From contig JAFTKO010000008.1 in assembly GCA_017453205.1 (NCBI GenBank), positions 62,001 through 126,000 of the forward strand: a stretch of 64,000 nucleotides of DNA, in the 5' to 3' direction. Position 1 is the stretch's first letter. Every line of letters begins with the position of its first letter. Shown here one piece after another: positions 25,992 through 34,256 of this stretch. The position numbers and the translations under genes are program-made. Origin of the DNA: Clostridia bacterium (GTDB lineage Bacteria; Bacillota; Clostridia; Oscillospirales; CAG-272). Below the pieces are notes generated by a model. It was given only the letters and a program-made list of their open reading frames with translations, searched no databases and was not told where the DNA came from.

Positions 25992-27371
25992 ATGACAGAA
26001 AACAAAATGGGAACACAAAAAATCAGCAAGCTGATTTGGGGCATGGGACTGCCGATGATCCTTTCCATGGTCCTGCAGGCTTTGTACAACGTGGTTGACA
26101 CCATGTTCGTAATCAACATGGGCGCCGAGGGAGCGCTCGGTAATCTGGCACTTTCCGCCGCCTTCCCCGTTCAGATCCTAATGATCGCGATCGGCGTCGG
26201 CTCGGGCGTGGGCATCAACGCCATGCTCTCCAAAAATCTGGGTGAGGGCAACAGGCAAACCGTAAATCGCATCGCAGGCAACGGCATTTTTCTCGTCGGC
26301 GTGTTTTATGTTCTGTTTTTGCTGTTCGGCGCTTTTTTGGCAGAACCGTATATGCGCTTGATGTCCACGAACGAAACCGTGATCGAAATGGGCACCGCAT
26401 ATCTGCGCATCTGCTGTTGCATCTCCATCGGCTCAATCGGCTTTGCCGTTGCCGAACGCTTTTTGATGTCAACGGGAAAGACCACGCTTTCCATGGTCTC
26501 CCAAGTGGCGGGAGCACTGACCAATATCGTATTGGACTATGTTTTTATTTATCCGCTCGGCATGGGCATTGCGGGCGCGGCATATGCGACCGTAATCGGA
26601 CAGATCGTATCCTTTTTACTGGCAATGCTCCTGCATTACACGGTCAACCGAGAGATCGACGGAAACCCGAAATTCATTAAGCCGGATTTGCACATTATCA
26701 AAATCATCTACAAGATCGGCTTTCCCGCATTTTTGATGCAGGGAATGCTTGCACTGATGATGTTTGGCGTATTGCTGATCATCGGTACCGTCGACGATAT
26801 TTACACCGTTGATCTGCTTTCGGGAAGCTACGGCATCTATTACAAGCTCATGCAGATCGCCTTGTTTGCCTCCTTTGGGCTTTCCAACACACTCATTTCC
26901 ATCACCTCCTACAACTATGGCAAGGGGGAGCGTGATAGAGTACGAAAAACGATCAAGCACGGCATTCTCGCCTCGGTCATTGTAACTTTGATCTTGACCT
27001 GTTGTTATCAATTGTTCGCCGAGCCCATCTCTCGGCTGTTCGCACTGACGTTGGACGAGTCCTCCATCGTTGCAAAAGCGGACGTGATCGAAATGTGTCA
27101 GCTCGCTCTACACATCTCGACACTCGGCTACGTGTTTATGGGCTTCAGCGTGGCGATCCAAGGGGTCCTGCAAGGCTTTAACGAGGTCTGGTCTCCCATG
27201 ATCATCTCGGCGTTACGGCTTTTGGTATTGGTCTTACCCATTGCGTTTTTCTTTTGCCAAAGTGCGAACGCGACCACACTGCTTTGGTGGACCTTCCCCA
27301 TTGCGGAGGCGCTAACGGCGGTTGCCTCCCATTTCCTGCTTAGAGGCGCCGTAAAAAAAAGAGGGCTGTAA
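25992..27371 (+). CDS. MATE-family multidrug efflux transporter
   Basis: A 459-aa inner-membrane antiporter with about 12 helices in two similar halves. The family's opening WGMGLPMILSMVLQALYNVVDTMFV motif and the matching second-half start at IGFPAFLMQGMLALMM are present. It exports cationic drugs or metabolites using Na+ or H+; the substrate is unknown. The ATG follows TCGGAGG. Expression is probably set by the leader terminator just upstream. Confidence 0.93.
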   Translation: MTENKMGTQKISKLIWGMGLPMILSMVLQALYNVVDTMFVINMGAEGALGNLALSAAFPVQILMIAIGVGSGVGINAMLSKNLGEGNRQTVNRIAGNGIFLVGVFYVLFLLFGAFLAEPYMRLMSTNETVIEMGTAYLRICCCISIGSIGFAVAERFLMSTGKTTLSMVSQVAGALTNIVLDYVFIYPLGMGIAGAAYATVIGQIVSFLLAMLLHYTVNREIDGNPKFIKPDLHIIKIIYKIGFPAFLMQGMLALMMFGVLLIIGTVDDIYTVDLLSGSYGIYYKLMQIALFASFGLSNTLISITSYNYGKGERDRVRKTIKHGILASVIVTLILTCCYQLFAEPISRLFALTLDESSIVAKADVIEMCQLALHISTLGYVFMGFSVAIQGVLQGFNEVWSPMIISALRLLVLVLPIAFFFCQSANATTLLWWTFPIAEALTAVASHFLLRGAVKKRGL

Positions 27372-27420
27372 ACTTATACAGCCTATGATTTATGAATGCC
27401 TTTGTTGATTTTAAGCGGTA

Positions 27421-27508
27421 AAGCATTCCCGTGATACCAAAATAGAAAATGCGTTAAAAGTTCTTGAAAGGGTGTGGGGAAACTTCTTAAACGAAGTTTC
27501 CCCACATT
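27421..27508 (-). repeat. Repeat A fragment
   Basis: In reverse orientation: CATTCCCGTGATACCAAAAT, then GCGTTAAAAGTTCTTGAAAG and a GTGGGGAAACTTC / GAAGTTTCCCCAC hairpin. This is the left third of family A, lying between the MATE gene and comF, where it may end both transcripts. Confidence 0.7.
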
Positions 27509-27532
27509 TTCTGACCAAAAATTGGCATAGTC

Positions 27533-28273
27533 TTATTTATTGACATCATCCGAGGCGACCGCAATGCAAAAGACCGCCTTGGCACCTGCGCGGCGCAACA
27601 AGCGGACACATGTCGCCGCGGTGGCTCCCGTGGTCACAATGTCGTCGATCAAGATCACGTTCTTGCCCTTGGCTTCGGCACGGCGGGAGAAATAAAAGGT
27701 CTCCTTGGCATTGCGCAAGCGTTCTGCGGGAGAGAGCTCCTTTTGCGCAACATGATTACGTGCATGGCGTGAGATCAGCTTTTCGCAGGGCAGTCCGCTG
27801 AGTTCGGAAAGAGCGTTTGCCAACTCCAATGCTTGATCGGTGCCGTATTTCAGCGCTGTTGTTCTTGCGCGCGGAACGTAGGTCAGCACCGCCTGTCCGT
27901 CCACCGCTGTCAGCGCGGGGAGCATTGGTAACAGCTCCGATGCCAAAAAGTGCGGCGTTTGCCTGTCATTCTGTTTTTTCATATGAAAGATCAACCGGTT
28001 TTGCACCCGTTCCCCTTTCCCGTGCTGATAAAAGACCAGCTTGCGAAAGCTTTTGCACTTTGCCTTTTCAAGCTCGGCGGTCAAGCACTCGCATTCGGTC
28101 ACCCGTTTGGCACAAATGCCACAGGTGTCGAGCTTTTCGCTTTCCCATTGCTTACGGCAGTCTGGGCAAAGGGCATCGGGTTCGGTGTGCGTATACCACT
28201 CCAACAGCTCCCCGCAAGCCGAGCATTTTGGCGGGAAGAGCAGATGCTTGAATACCTTGCCCAACCGTCTCAT
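27533..28273 (-). CDS. comF: ComF-family phosphoribosyltransferase-like protein
   Basis: A 246-aa protein. The N-terminus has a four-cysteine zinc finger (CSAC...CPDC) plus a second CGIC...CEC group; the C-terminus is a type I phosphoribosyltransferase fold with the PRPP loop VILIDDIVTTGAT. ComF supports DNA uptake during transformation. The ATG at 28273 overlaps the recD2 stop by 4 nt (ATGA), so the two are translationally coupled. No other competence genes lie nearby. Confidence 0.9.
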   Translation of the reverse strand: MRRLGKVFKHLLFPPKCSACGELLEWYTHTEPDALCPDCRKQWESEKLDTCGICAKRVTECECLTAELEKAKCKSFRKLVFYQHGKGERVQNRLIFHMKKQNDRQTPHFLASELLPMLPALTAVDGQAVLTYVPRARTTALKYGTDQALELANALSELSGLPCEKLISRHARNHVAQKELSPAERLRNAKETFYFSRRAEAKGKNVILIDDIVTTGATAATCVRLLRRAGAKAVFCIAVASDDVNK

Positions 28274-30510
28274 ACATCCCCCTCGCTCAGCCAATGGACA
28301 AGCCCTGTATAGCGCATGGACTGACGGTTGTTTTCGACCATGGCGCGTGCGATCTCCTCACGTCCGACCAAAACCACCATCGTCTGCGCACGCGTGACCG
28401 CCGTATAAAGGAGGTTGCGCGAGAGCAGCATGGGCGCGGTACTCCCCATGGGCAAAACAACGATGGGATATTCACTTCCCTGGCTCTTGTGCACCGTAAC
28501 GGCATACGCCATCTCCAGCTCGTCCAGCATATTGAACTCGTACACCACGTGCCGCTCGTCAAAATCAATCTCTAAATTTTCGGCACTCGGGTTGATGCGT
28601 GCGATCACACCAATGTCTCCGTTAAAAACACCCGTACCGACCGAGCCGTCGGCACGTTCCCACTCCATGTCATAGTTATTGCGGATCTGCATAACGCGGT
28701 CACCCTCGCGAAAGACCTGTTCACGGTAACGGTGTTCTCGCTTATCGGGGGTGGGCGGGTTGAGTGCGTTTTGCAAAATGACGTTGAGATTTTCGGTCCC
28801 CGTCTCGCCCTTGCGGGAGGGACAAATGACCTGTGTGCCGTACACGGCAAGGTCCCCGTAGGTGCGCGGCAAGCGCGTTTTGCAGAGCTGTGCCACGGTC
28901 GCGGCGATCTCGGCGTCGCTTGTACGCGGCAGAAAGAAAAAGTCGTTGTCCTTAATATCCAGTCTCGGCATCTCTCCGCGGTTGATGGCATGCGCGTTGG
29001 TGACAATCAAGCTCTTTTGCGCCTGTCGGAAGATCTCGGTCAAACGGACGGTGGCAAACGCGCCGCTGTCCAACAGATCGCGCAAAACATTCCCCGCTCC
29101 CACCGACGGGAGCTGATCGGCGTCGCCGATGATGACCATGCGCGCACCCGGCTTGACCGCTCGCAGCAGTGCGCTCATCAGATTGTTGTCGATCATGGAC
29201 GCCTCGTCCACGATGATCACGTTTTCGTCCAAGAGGTTTTTTTCATCGCGATGAAAGCGGACACGCCCGCCCTCCTCACCGCCGTATTCCAGCAAGCGGT
29301 GAATGGTCTTTGCCTCACAGGAGGTCGATTCGGAAAGACGCTTTGCCGCGCGTCCCGTGGGTGCGCAAAGTGCAATATTGAGCCCCATGCTGTCAAAAAT
29401 ATGGAGCAACGCGCGCACAACGGTGGTCTTACCTGTTCCGGGACCGCCTGTCAACAGCATCACGCCGTTCTCCAGTGCATCAAAGATCGCTTGCCGCTGT
29501 AAATGCGCGTACTGCATGCCGCTCTCGCTTTCTTCCTTTTGAATAAACGAACCAATGTTTGCAGTGTCCATGGCGGGACAGACCTTGTCCAACAATCGGA
29601 GCTTGCGTGCAATGTATTTTTCGTGCTCATAAAGCTGTACGTCATACAGATATTGCACGCCGTCAAAGGTGACGGTACGGAGCTTTTGCGATTTGAGCAA
29701 GAGCGACACGGCGTTCTCCACGCGTTCGGTGGGAGCATCCAACAGCTTTGCGGCGCTTGCGATCAGCTTTTCGCGTGGGAGGCAGACATGACCGTTTTGC
29801 CCCGCGTTGGCACCAAGCATATATTGGATCCCGCTGCAAAGCCGCTCGTCGGAATCGCGCTCAAGCCCGAGGCGGATCGCCAAACGGTCGGCACGTTCAA
29901 ACCCGATGCCCTCAATCTCCTCACACAGTAGATACGGGTTGTTTTTTGCCATATCCACGGCGTTCCCACCCCACTTTTTGTAAATGCGCACCGTCATGGC
30001 GGCACCGAAATACTCACGAAAGAAGAGCATGGCGGAACGGATCCCCGCCTTGTTTTTAAAATCCTCGGCAATCGCGCGGGCACGCTTGGGAGTGATGCCA
30101 TTGATGGTGGCAAGCCAATCGGGGTGGTTCTCGATCACATCAAAGGTCTCGTCGCCAAACTCGTCCACAATGCGTTGCGCGGTCTTGGGGCCGATCCCCT
30201 TGATCGAGCCCGACGCAAGATAGCGCAAAATCGACGCGCGGTCGGCGGGCAGCTGCTTTTCGGATCGCTCGACCTTGAACTGACGCCCGTATTTGGGATT
30301 GTGCACCCATCTGCCGTACACCGTGACCACATCACCCTCGCCAATGTAGGGCAATATCCCCGTAATGGTGATCAACTCATCGTTATCGGTGCCCATATCG
30401 CAAATGGCAAAGCCGTTTTCCTCATTGGCATAGATCACGTGCTCGATGCTTCCCGTCAGCCGCAGCATCCCCTGCTCGTCCATCGGGCCTTGCATAAAGC
30501 CCTCTTCCAT
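28270..30510 (-). CDS. recD2: RecD2-type DNA helicase
   Basis: A 746-aa SF1B 5'-3' helicase that acts without RecBC in repair and replication. It has an N-terminal OB-like domain, a helix-hairpin-helix region (SIKGIGPKTAQRIVDEFG), Walker A GGPGTGKTT, Walker B VDEASMID, motif III GDADQLPSVGAGNV and C-terminal motif VTVHKSQGSEY. The start MEEGFMQG is behind AAAGGAG. First gene of the recD2-comF operon. Confidence 0.95.
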   Translation of the reverse strand: MEEGFMQGPMDEQGMLRLTGSIEHVIYANEENGFAICDMGTDNDELITITGILPYIGEGDVVTVYGRWVHNPKYGRQFKVERSEKQLPADRASILRYLASGSIKGIGPKTAQRIVDEFGDETFDVIENHPDWLATINGITPKRARAIAEDFKNKAGIRSAMLFFREYFGAAMTVRIYKKWGGNAVDMAKNNPYLLCEEIEGIGFERADRLAIRLGLERDSDERLCSGIQYMLGANAGQNGHVCLPREKLIASAAKLLDAPTERVENAVSLLLKSQKLRTVTFDGVQYLYDVQLYEHEKYIARKLRLLDKVCPAMDTANIGSFIQKEESESGMQYAHLQRQAIFDALENGVMLLTGGPGTGKTTVVRALLHIFDSMGLNIALCAPTGRAAKRLSESTSCEAKTIHRLLEYGGEEGGRVRFHRDEKNLLDENVIIVDEASMIDNNLMSALLRAVKPGARMVIIGDADQLPSVGAGNVLRDLLDSGAFATVRLTEIFRQAQKSLIVTNAHAINRGEMPRLDIKDNDFFFLPRTSDAEIAATVAQLCKTRLPRTYGDLAVYGTQVICPSRKGETGTENLNVILQNALNPPTPDKREHRYREQVFREGDRVMQIRNNYDMEWERADGSVGTGVFNGDIGVIARINPSAENLEIDFDERHVVYEFNMLDELEMAYAVTVHKSQGSEYPIVVLPMGSTAPMLLSRNLLYTAVTRAQTMVVLVGREEIARAMVENNRQSMRYTGLVHWLSEGDV

Positions 30511-30580
30511 ATGCTCACTCCTTTCTGTGATTTTTTTTGGGGAAACTTTTGAAAGTAAGCTTTGTTAACGAAATCTTTTT

Positions 30581-30750
30581 TGTGGGGAAACTTTTGAAAA
30601 AGTTTCCCCACGCCCCTTCAAAACTTTCAACGCATTTTTAGAGAAAGAACTTAAAATCTGTGCGCTTCACTTTTTCAATAGCTCCCGCCAACCATTACAC
30701 TTTCTCCGTGGGAGAAAGCGGTTACCGCCACCCAAAATGGTCCACAAAGT
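30581..30750 (+). repeat. Repeat family A, truncated copy A3
   Basis: The hairpin TGTGGGGAAACTTTT / AAAAGTTTCCCCAC opens it, then AACTTTCAACGCAT, and the CTTTCTCCGTGGGAGAAAG and CACCCAAAATGGTCCACA blocks. The central ~90 bp and both terminal 17-mers are missing. A stray half-hairpin lies at 30536-30555. Confidence 0.75.
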
Positions 30751-30840
30751 TACTTTTACTTGGAACCGGTTGATGTTTTGCTTGACTTTACGCGAATGAA
30801 TGTTAGATGAAAAAGTTCCCCGCTTTCAAAGGGCATCTCC

Positions 30841-31170
30841 TTATTCGGGATCGATCAAATAGCACTCGGCTCCATAGCGGTCGATGAGCTCGGCATAGTC
30901 GTCTGCAAGCTCCTCACCCGTCCCTACCGTTCCGTCCATCAGCTCGGTGGAAAGCAATACGACCAGTCGCGCGTGTCCCTTTCTCAAAAACGCGGACTGT
31001 GCCTCATGCAACAGCATATCCAGCATATCCGCGTCTTTCTTTTCCCGCACCTCGACCGCCACGGCGATCCGCTCCGATGCAAACAACAACTCGAAAAAGG
31101 TTTTCAGTGCACAGCAAAAGCCGAACACGGCAAACAGCGCAACTCCGATTTCAATCAGTATCCGAAGCAT
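30841..31170 (-). CDS. Small single-helix membrane protein, unknown
   Basis: A 109-aa protein with one N-terminal membrane helix (LRILIEIGVALFAVFGFC) and a cytoplasmic alpha/beta domain (SERIAVAVEVREKKDADMLDML, LVVLLSTELMD, CYLIDPE). I start it at MLRILIEIG behind AGGGGGCG. It lies 69 nt after metK on the same strand. No known family. Confidence 0.65.
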   Translation of the reverse strand: MLRILIEIGVALFAVFGFCCALKTFFELLFASERIAVAVEVREKKDADMLDMLLHEAQSAFLRKGHARLVVLLSTELMDGTVGTGEELADDYAELIDRYGAECYLIDPE

Positions 31171-31239
31171 TTCATCGCCCCCTCTCATTTGCAGAATATG
31201 CGAAAAAGGGGAAATGGTTACGGAAACTCAAAAGTGCCT

Positions 31240-32427
31240 TTATTTCAACAGCTTTTTCAACTCGTCGACAAGGTCGCACTTTTCCCAAGGAGCATCCACG
31301 TCCTCGCGCCCCATGTGACCGTAAGCCGCGATCTGACAGTAGATGGGTCTGCGGAGATCAAATTTCCGAATGATCGCCGCAGGACGCAGATCGATCAATC
31401 CGTTGATTGCCTCCTCGATCTTACTCTCCGCAACCTTTGCGGTTCCAAATGTATCAATGCGCACCGAAACAGGCTTTGCCACGCCAATGGCATAGGCTAC
31501 TTGAACCTCACACTTGCTTGCCAAGCCTGCTTTGACGATGTTCTTTGCCACATAGCGCGCCGCATAGCAAGCCGAACGGTCGACCTTGGTCGGATCCTTG
31601 CCCGAAAAAGCGCCGCCGCCGTGACGTGCGTAACCGCCGTAGGTGTCTACGATGATCTTGCGTCCCGTCAATCCCGTATCGCCCGCAGGTCCTCCGATGA
31701 CAAAGCGTCCCGTGGGGTTGATGTAGATTTTGGTTTCATTGTCCATCATGCCTGCGGGAACGGTCTTGTCGATCACCTCACGAATGATATCCGCGCGGAT
31801 CTGCTCCGTCGAAACATCGGCACTGTGCTGAGAGGAGACAACGATGGCGTCCACGCGCACAGGGTTGTCGTTCTCGTCATACTCCACGGTCACCTGTGTT
31901 TTGCCGTCGGGGCGGAGGTAGGACAGTGTCCCGTTTTTGCGCACCTCGGTCAGTTTTTTTGCAAGGGCATGTGAAAGGGAAACGGGCAACGGCATCAGCT
32001 CGGGAGTTTCGTCGCAAGCATAACCGAACATCAGTCCCTGGTCGCCCGCGCCCGTGTCAAGGCCGTCGGTATCGGTTCCCTCTTTTGCTTCGAGGGATTT
32101 GTCCACGCCCATGGCGATATCGGGAGACTGTGCGTGGAGCGAGGTGAGCACGGCACAGCTGTTGCCGTCAAAGCCGTATTCGCCGTTGTCGTAGCCAATT
32201 TCGCAAACGGTCTTGCGGACGATGGCTTGCACGTCGACTTGAGCCTTGGTGGTCACCTCCCCCATCACGCAGACCATGCCCGTGGTGCAAAAGGTCTCGC
32301 ACGCGACTCTCGATGCGGGATCCTGTCTCAGCATTTCGTCTAAGATCGCGTCGGACACCTTGTCGCAAATCTTATCGGGGTGTCCCTCAGTCACCGATTC
32401 ACTGGTAAACAATTTCTTCTTACTCAT
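31240..32427 (-). CDS. metK: S-adenosylmethionine synthetase
   Basis: A 395-aa enzyme making SAM from methionine and ATP. Signatures: [34 protein letters not shown], and [19 protein letters not shown]-type P-loop region (here [20 protein letters not shown]). The start [12 protein letters not shown] follows TTAGGAGA. Transcription passes through a SAM-I riboswitch and terminator, giving end-product control. Confidence 0.97.
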   Translation of the reverse strand: MSKKKLFTSESVTEGHPDKICDKVSDAILDEMLRQDPASRVACETFCTTGMVCVMGEVTTKAQVDVQAIVRKTVCEIGYDNGEYGFDGNSCAVLTSLHAQSPDIAMGVDKSLEAKEGTDTDGLDTGAGDQGLMFGYACDETPELMPLPVSLSHALAKKLTEVRKNGTLSYLRPDGKTQVTVEYDENDNPVRVDAIVVSSQHSADVSTEQIRADIIREVIDKTVPAGMMDNETKIYINPTGRFVIGGPAGDTGLTGRKIIVDTYGGYARHGGGAFSGKDPTKVDRSACYAARYVAKNIVKAGLASKCEVQVAYAIGVAKPVSVRIDTFGTAKVAESKIEEAINGLIDLRPAAIIRKFDLRRPIYCQIAAYGHMGREDVDAPWEKCDLVDELKKLLK

Positions 32428-32485
32428 GTTTTGGGTTCTCCTAAATGTTTTCAAAAGTTCTAAAACATATCTTGCTTTTGACAAC

Positions 32486-32509
32486 AAAAAAACTCCGCCG
32501 CGACGGAGC
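32486..32509 (-). terminator. Riboswitch expression-platform terminator
   Basis: GCTCCGTCGCGGCGGAGT hairpin followed by a run of seven T on the minus strand, 7 nt after the aptamer. It is the off-state terminator for metK. Confidence 0.9.
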
Positions 32510-32515
32510 ATTCGG

Positions 32516-32599
32516 CTCTCATCTAACAGGATTTAGCACCTTACACACCGCAGGTTGCTGTAACATCATCGTGCCTGTCACTACGTTACTCTTGATAAG
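32516..32599 (-). promoter_or_regulatory. SAM-I (S-box) riboswitch
   Basis: The minus-strand leader carries the S-box landmarks in order: CTTATCAAGAG, GACAGGCACGATGATG, CAGCAACCTG, AAGGTGCTAAATCC and the closing ATGAGAG. Position directly before metK and a following terminator confirm the assignment. The P3 arm is short. Confidence 0.93.
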
Positions 32600-32617
32600 A
32601 TATATTTTATTGCATAT

Positions 32618-32646
32618 AGTATACCACACATTCCGACAGTTTGCAA
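32618..32646 (-). promoter_or_regulatory. metK promoter
   Basis: On the minus strand TTGCAA (32646-32641), 17 nt, TATACT (32623-32618). Confidence 0.75.
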
Positions 32647-32752
32647 GTCTTTTTTCACTTTTTTCAAGGTACTTTTTCAAAAAACAAACCGATATTATAA
32701 AAATGAATAAGAAGCTTTTCTTTTACTGTTGGTTATTTGTGAAATTCGGTGC

Positions 32753-32781
32753 TTGACAGAAAGTCGAAAAAGAGGTATAAT
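32753..32781 (+). promoter_or_regulatory. CPA2 antiporter promoter
   Basis: TTGACA (32753-32758), 17 nt, TATAAT (32776-32781). Confidence 0.85.
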
Positions 32782-32829
32782 TGTGAAGTATTTTAATAAA
32801 GGAAAACAGGAGAAAAGAAGGACATTTTT

Positions 32830-34140
32830 ATGAACGATTTTGATATTCTTTTTACATTGGCACTTGCGCTGTTTGCGGGACTGTTTATGTCGCGTATCGT
32901 CAAACCCTTGGGACTGCCCGCGGTCACAGGCTATCTTTTGGCGGGGATCTTACTCGGTCCCTACTGTCTCGGAAATCTCGGAGTAACCGGCTTGTTTGAA
33001 AGCATGGAGTCGATGGACACGATGGCAACTATCGTACAGGACGTTGCCCTCGGCTTTATCGCGTTTGCCATCGGCACCGAGTTCAAGCTCTCGTCACTCA
33101 AAAAGACGGGGCGTCAGGCTACCGTGGTCGGTATTGTACAGGCGCTTGTTGCCATGTTGCTCGTAGACGGTGCGCTGATCGGTCTGCATTTTATCCTCGG
33201 CGAGGAAAGGCTCCCCCTGTCGGTCTGCATCACCTTGGGTGCTGTTGCAACCGCGACGGCTCCCGCGGCAACGCTGATGGTTGTCAAGCAATACAAGGCA
33301 AAGGGACCCTTGACCGACATTCTGCTCCCCGTGGTTGCTTTGGATGACGCAGTGGGACTCATCTGCTTTGCAGTCTCCATCGGTGTGGCACAGGCGCTGG
33401 AGGGTGGTACTGTCAGCTTGATCTCGGTATTGGTCAATCCCCTGCTTGAGGTCGTTCTCTCCTTGGTGTTGGGTGCCGTGGTCGGTTTTGTCTTTACCGC
33501 GGTGGAAAACATGTTCAAGTCCAACAGTAAGCGTCTGTGTCTCTCGATCACCTTTGTGCTCTTGACCATTGCGCTCTCGCAGCTGAGCTATACCTTTGCA
33601 AACGGTGTCAAGATCGCGTTCTCCAATCTGCTTGTCTGCATGATGTTGGGAACCATCTTCTGCAACATCTGCGACTCCGCCGACGAGCTGATGGAAAAGA
33701 CCGACAAATGGACCATGCCCATTTTTATCCTATTCTTTGTGATCAGCGGTGCACAACTCGAGTTCAGCATCTTTAAGGACTGGATCGTCATTTTGGTGGG
33801 TGTCATGTACATGATCTTCCGTACCCTCGGTAAATATCTCGGTGCGCGTTGGAGCGCACAGGCGACCAAGTGCACGCCCTCCATCGTTCGTTACCTCGGT
33901 ATTACTCTTCTGCCGCAAGCCGGTGTGTCAATCGGTATGTCGATCACAGCCGCCGCAGTTTTGGCAACCGGAGGTACAGTGCGCAACATCGTCCTGTTTG
34001 CGGTCATGATCTACGAGCTGGTAGGACCGATGCTGACCAAGATCGCACTGACCAAAGCCGGCGACATTACGCCCAAGCCCGCCGAAAAGCTCACCGTGGC
34101 GCAAGCCTTTGCCGATGAGCCCGATGAAGAAGATAAATGA
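32830..34140 (+). CDS. Cation:proton antiporter, CPA2 family
   Basis: A 436-aa membrane protein with about 12 helices resembling KefB/GerN/NapA exchangers. Family features: RIVKPLGLPAVTGYLLAGILLGP near the N-terminus, GFIAFAIGTEF, and the ion-site segment PVVALDDAVGLICFA with paired aspartates. It has no TrkA-N regulatory domain, only a short acidic tail. The cation (Na+ or K+) is not determined. Single-gene unit. Confidence 0.9.
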   Translation: MNDFDILFTLALALFAGLFMSRIVKPLGLPAVTGYLLAGILLGPYCLGNLGVTGLFESMESMDTMATIVQDVALGFIAFAIGTEFKLSSLKKTGRQATVVGIVQALVAMLLVDGALIGLHFILGEERLPLSVCITLGAVATATAPAATLMVVKQYKAKGPLTDILLPVVALDDAVGLICFAVSIGVAQALEGGTVSLISVLVNPLLEVVLSLVLGAVVGFVFTAVENMFKSNSKRLCLSITFVLLTIALSQLSYTFANGVKIAFSNLLVCMMLGTIFCNICDSADELMEKTDKWTMPIFILFFVISGAQLEFSIFKDWIVILVGVMYMIFRTLGKYLGARWSAQATKCTPSIVRYLGITLLPQAGVSIGMSITAAAVLATGGTVRNIVLFAVMIYELVGPMLTKIALTKAGDITPKPAEKLTVAQAFADEPDEEDK

Positions 34141-34208
34141 TGAGATGAATTTTTTGGAAACCTCTTAAAAGAAGTTTCCAAAATACAGTTCCCGCGCCGA
34201 CAGAATTC

Positions 34209-34248
34209 AAAAACCGAGCCCTTTGCATTTGCAAAAGGCTCGGTTTTT
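34209..34248 (+). terminator. Bidirectional terminator after the antiporter
   Basis: AAAAACCGAGCC pairs with GGCTCGGTTTTT. A weaker repeat-A-like hairpin (TTTTGGAAAC / GTTTCCAAAA) lies at 34152-34183. Confidence 0.88.
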
Positions 34249-34256
34249 GATGGTGC

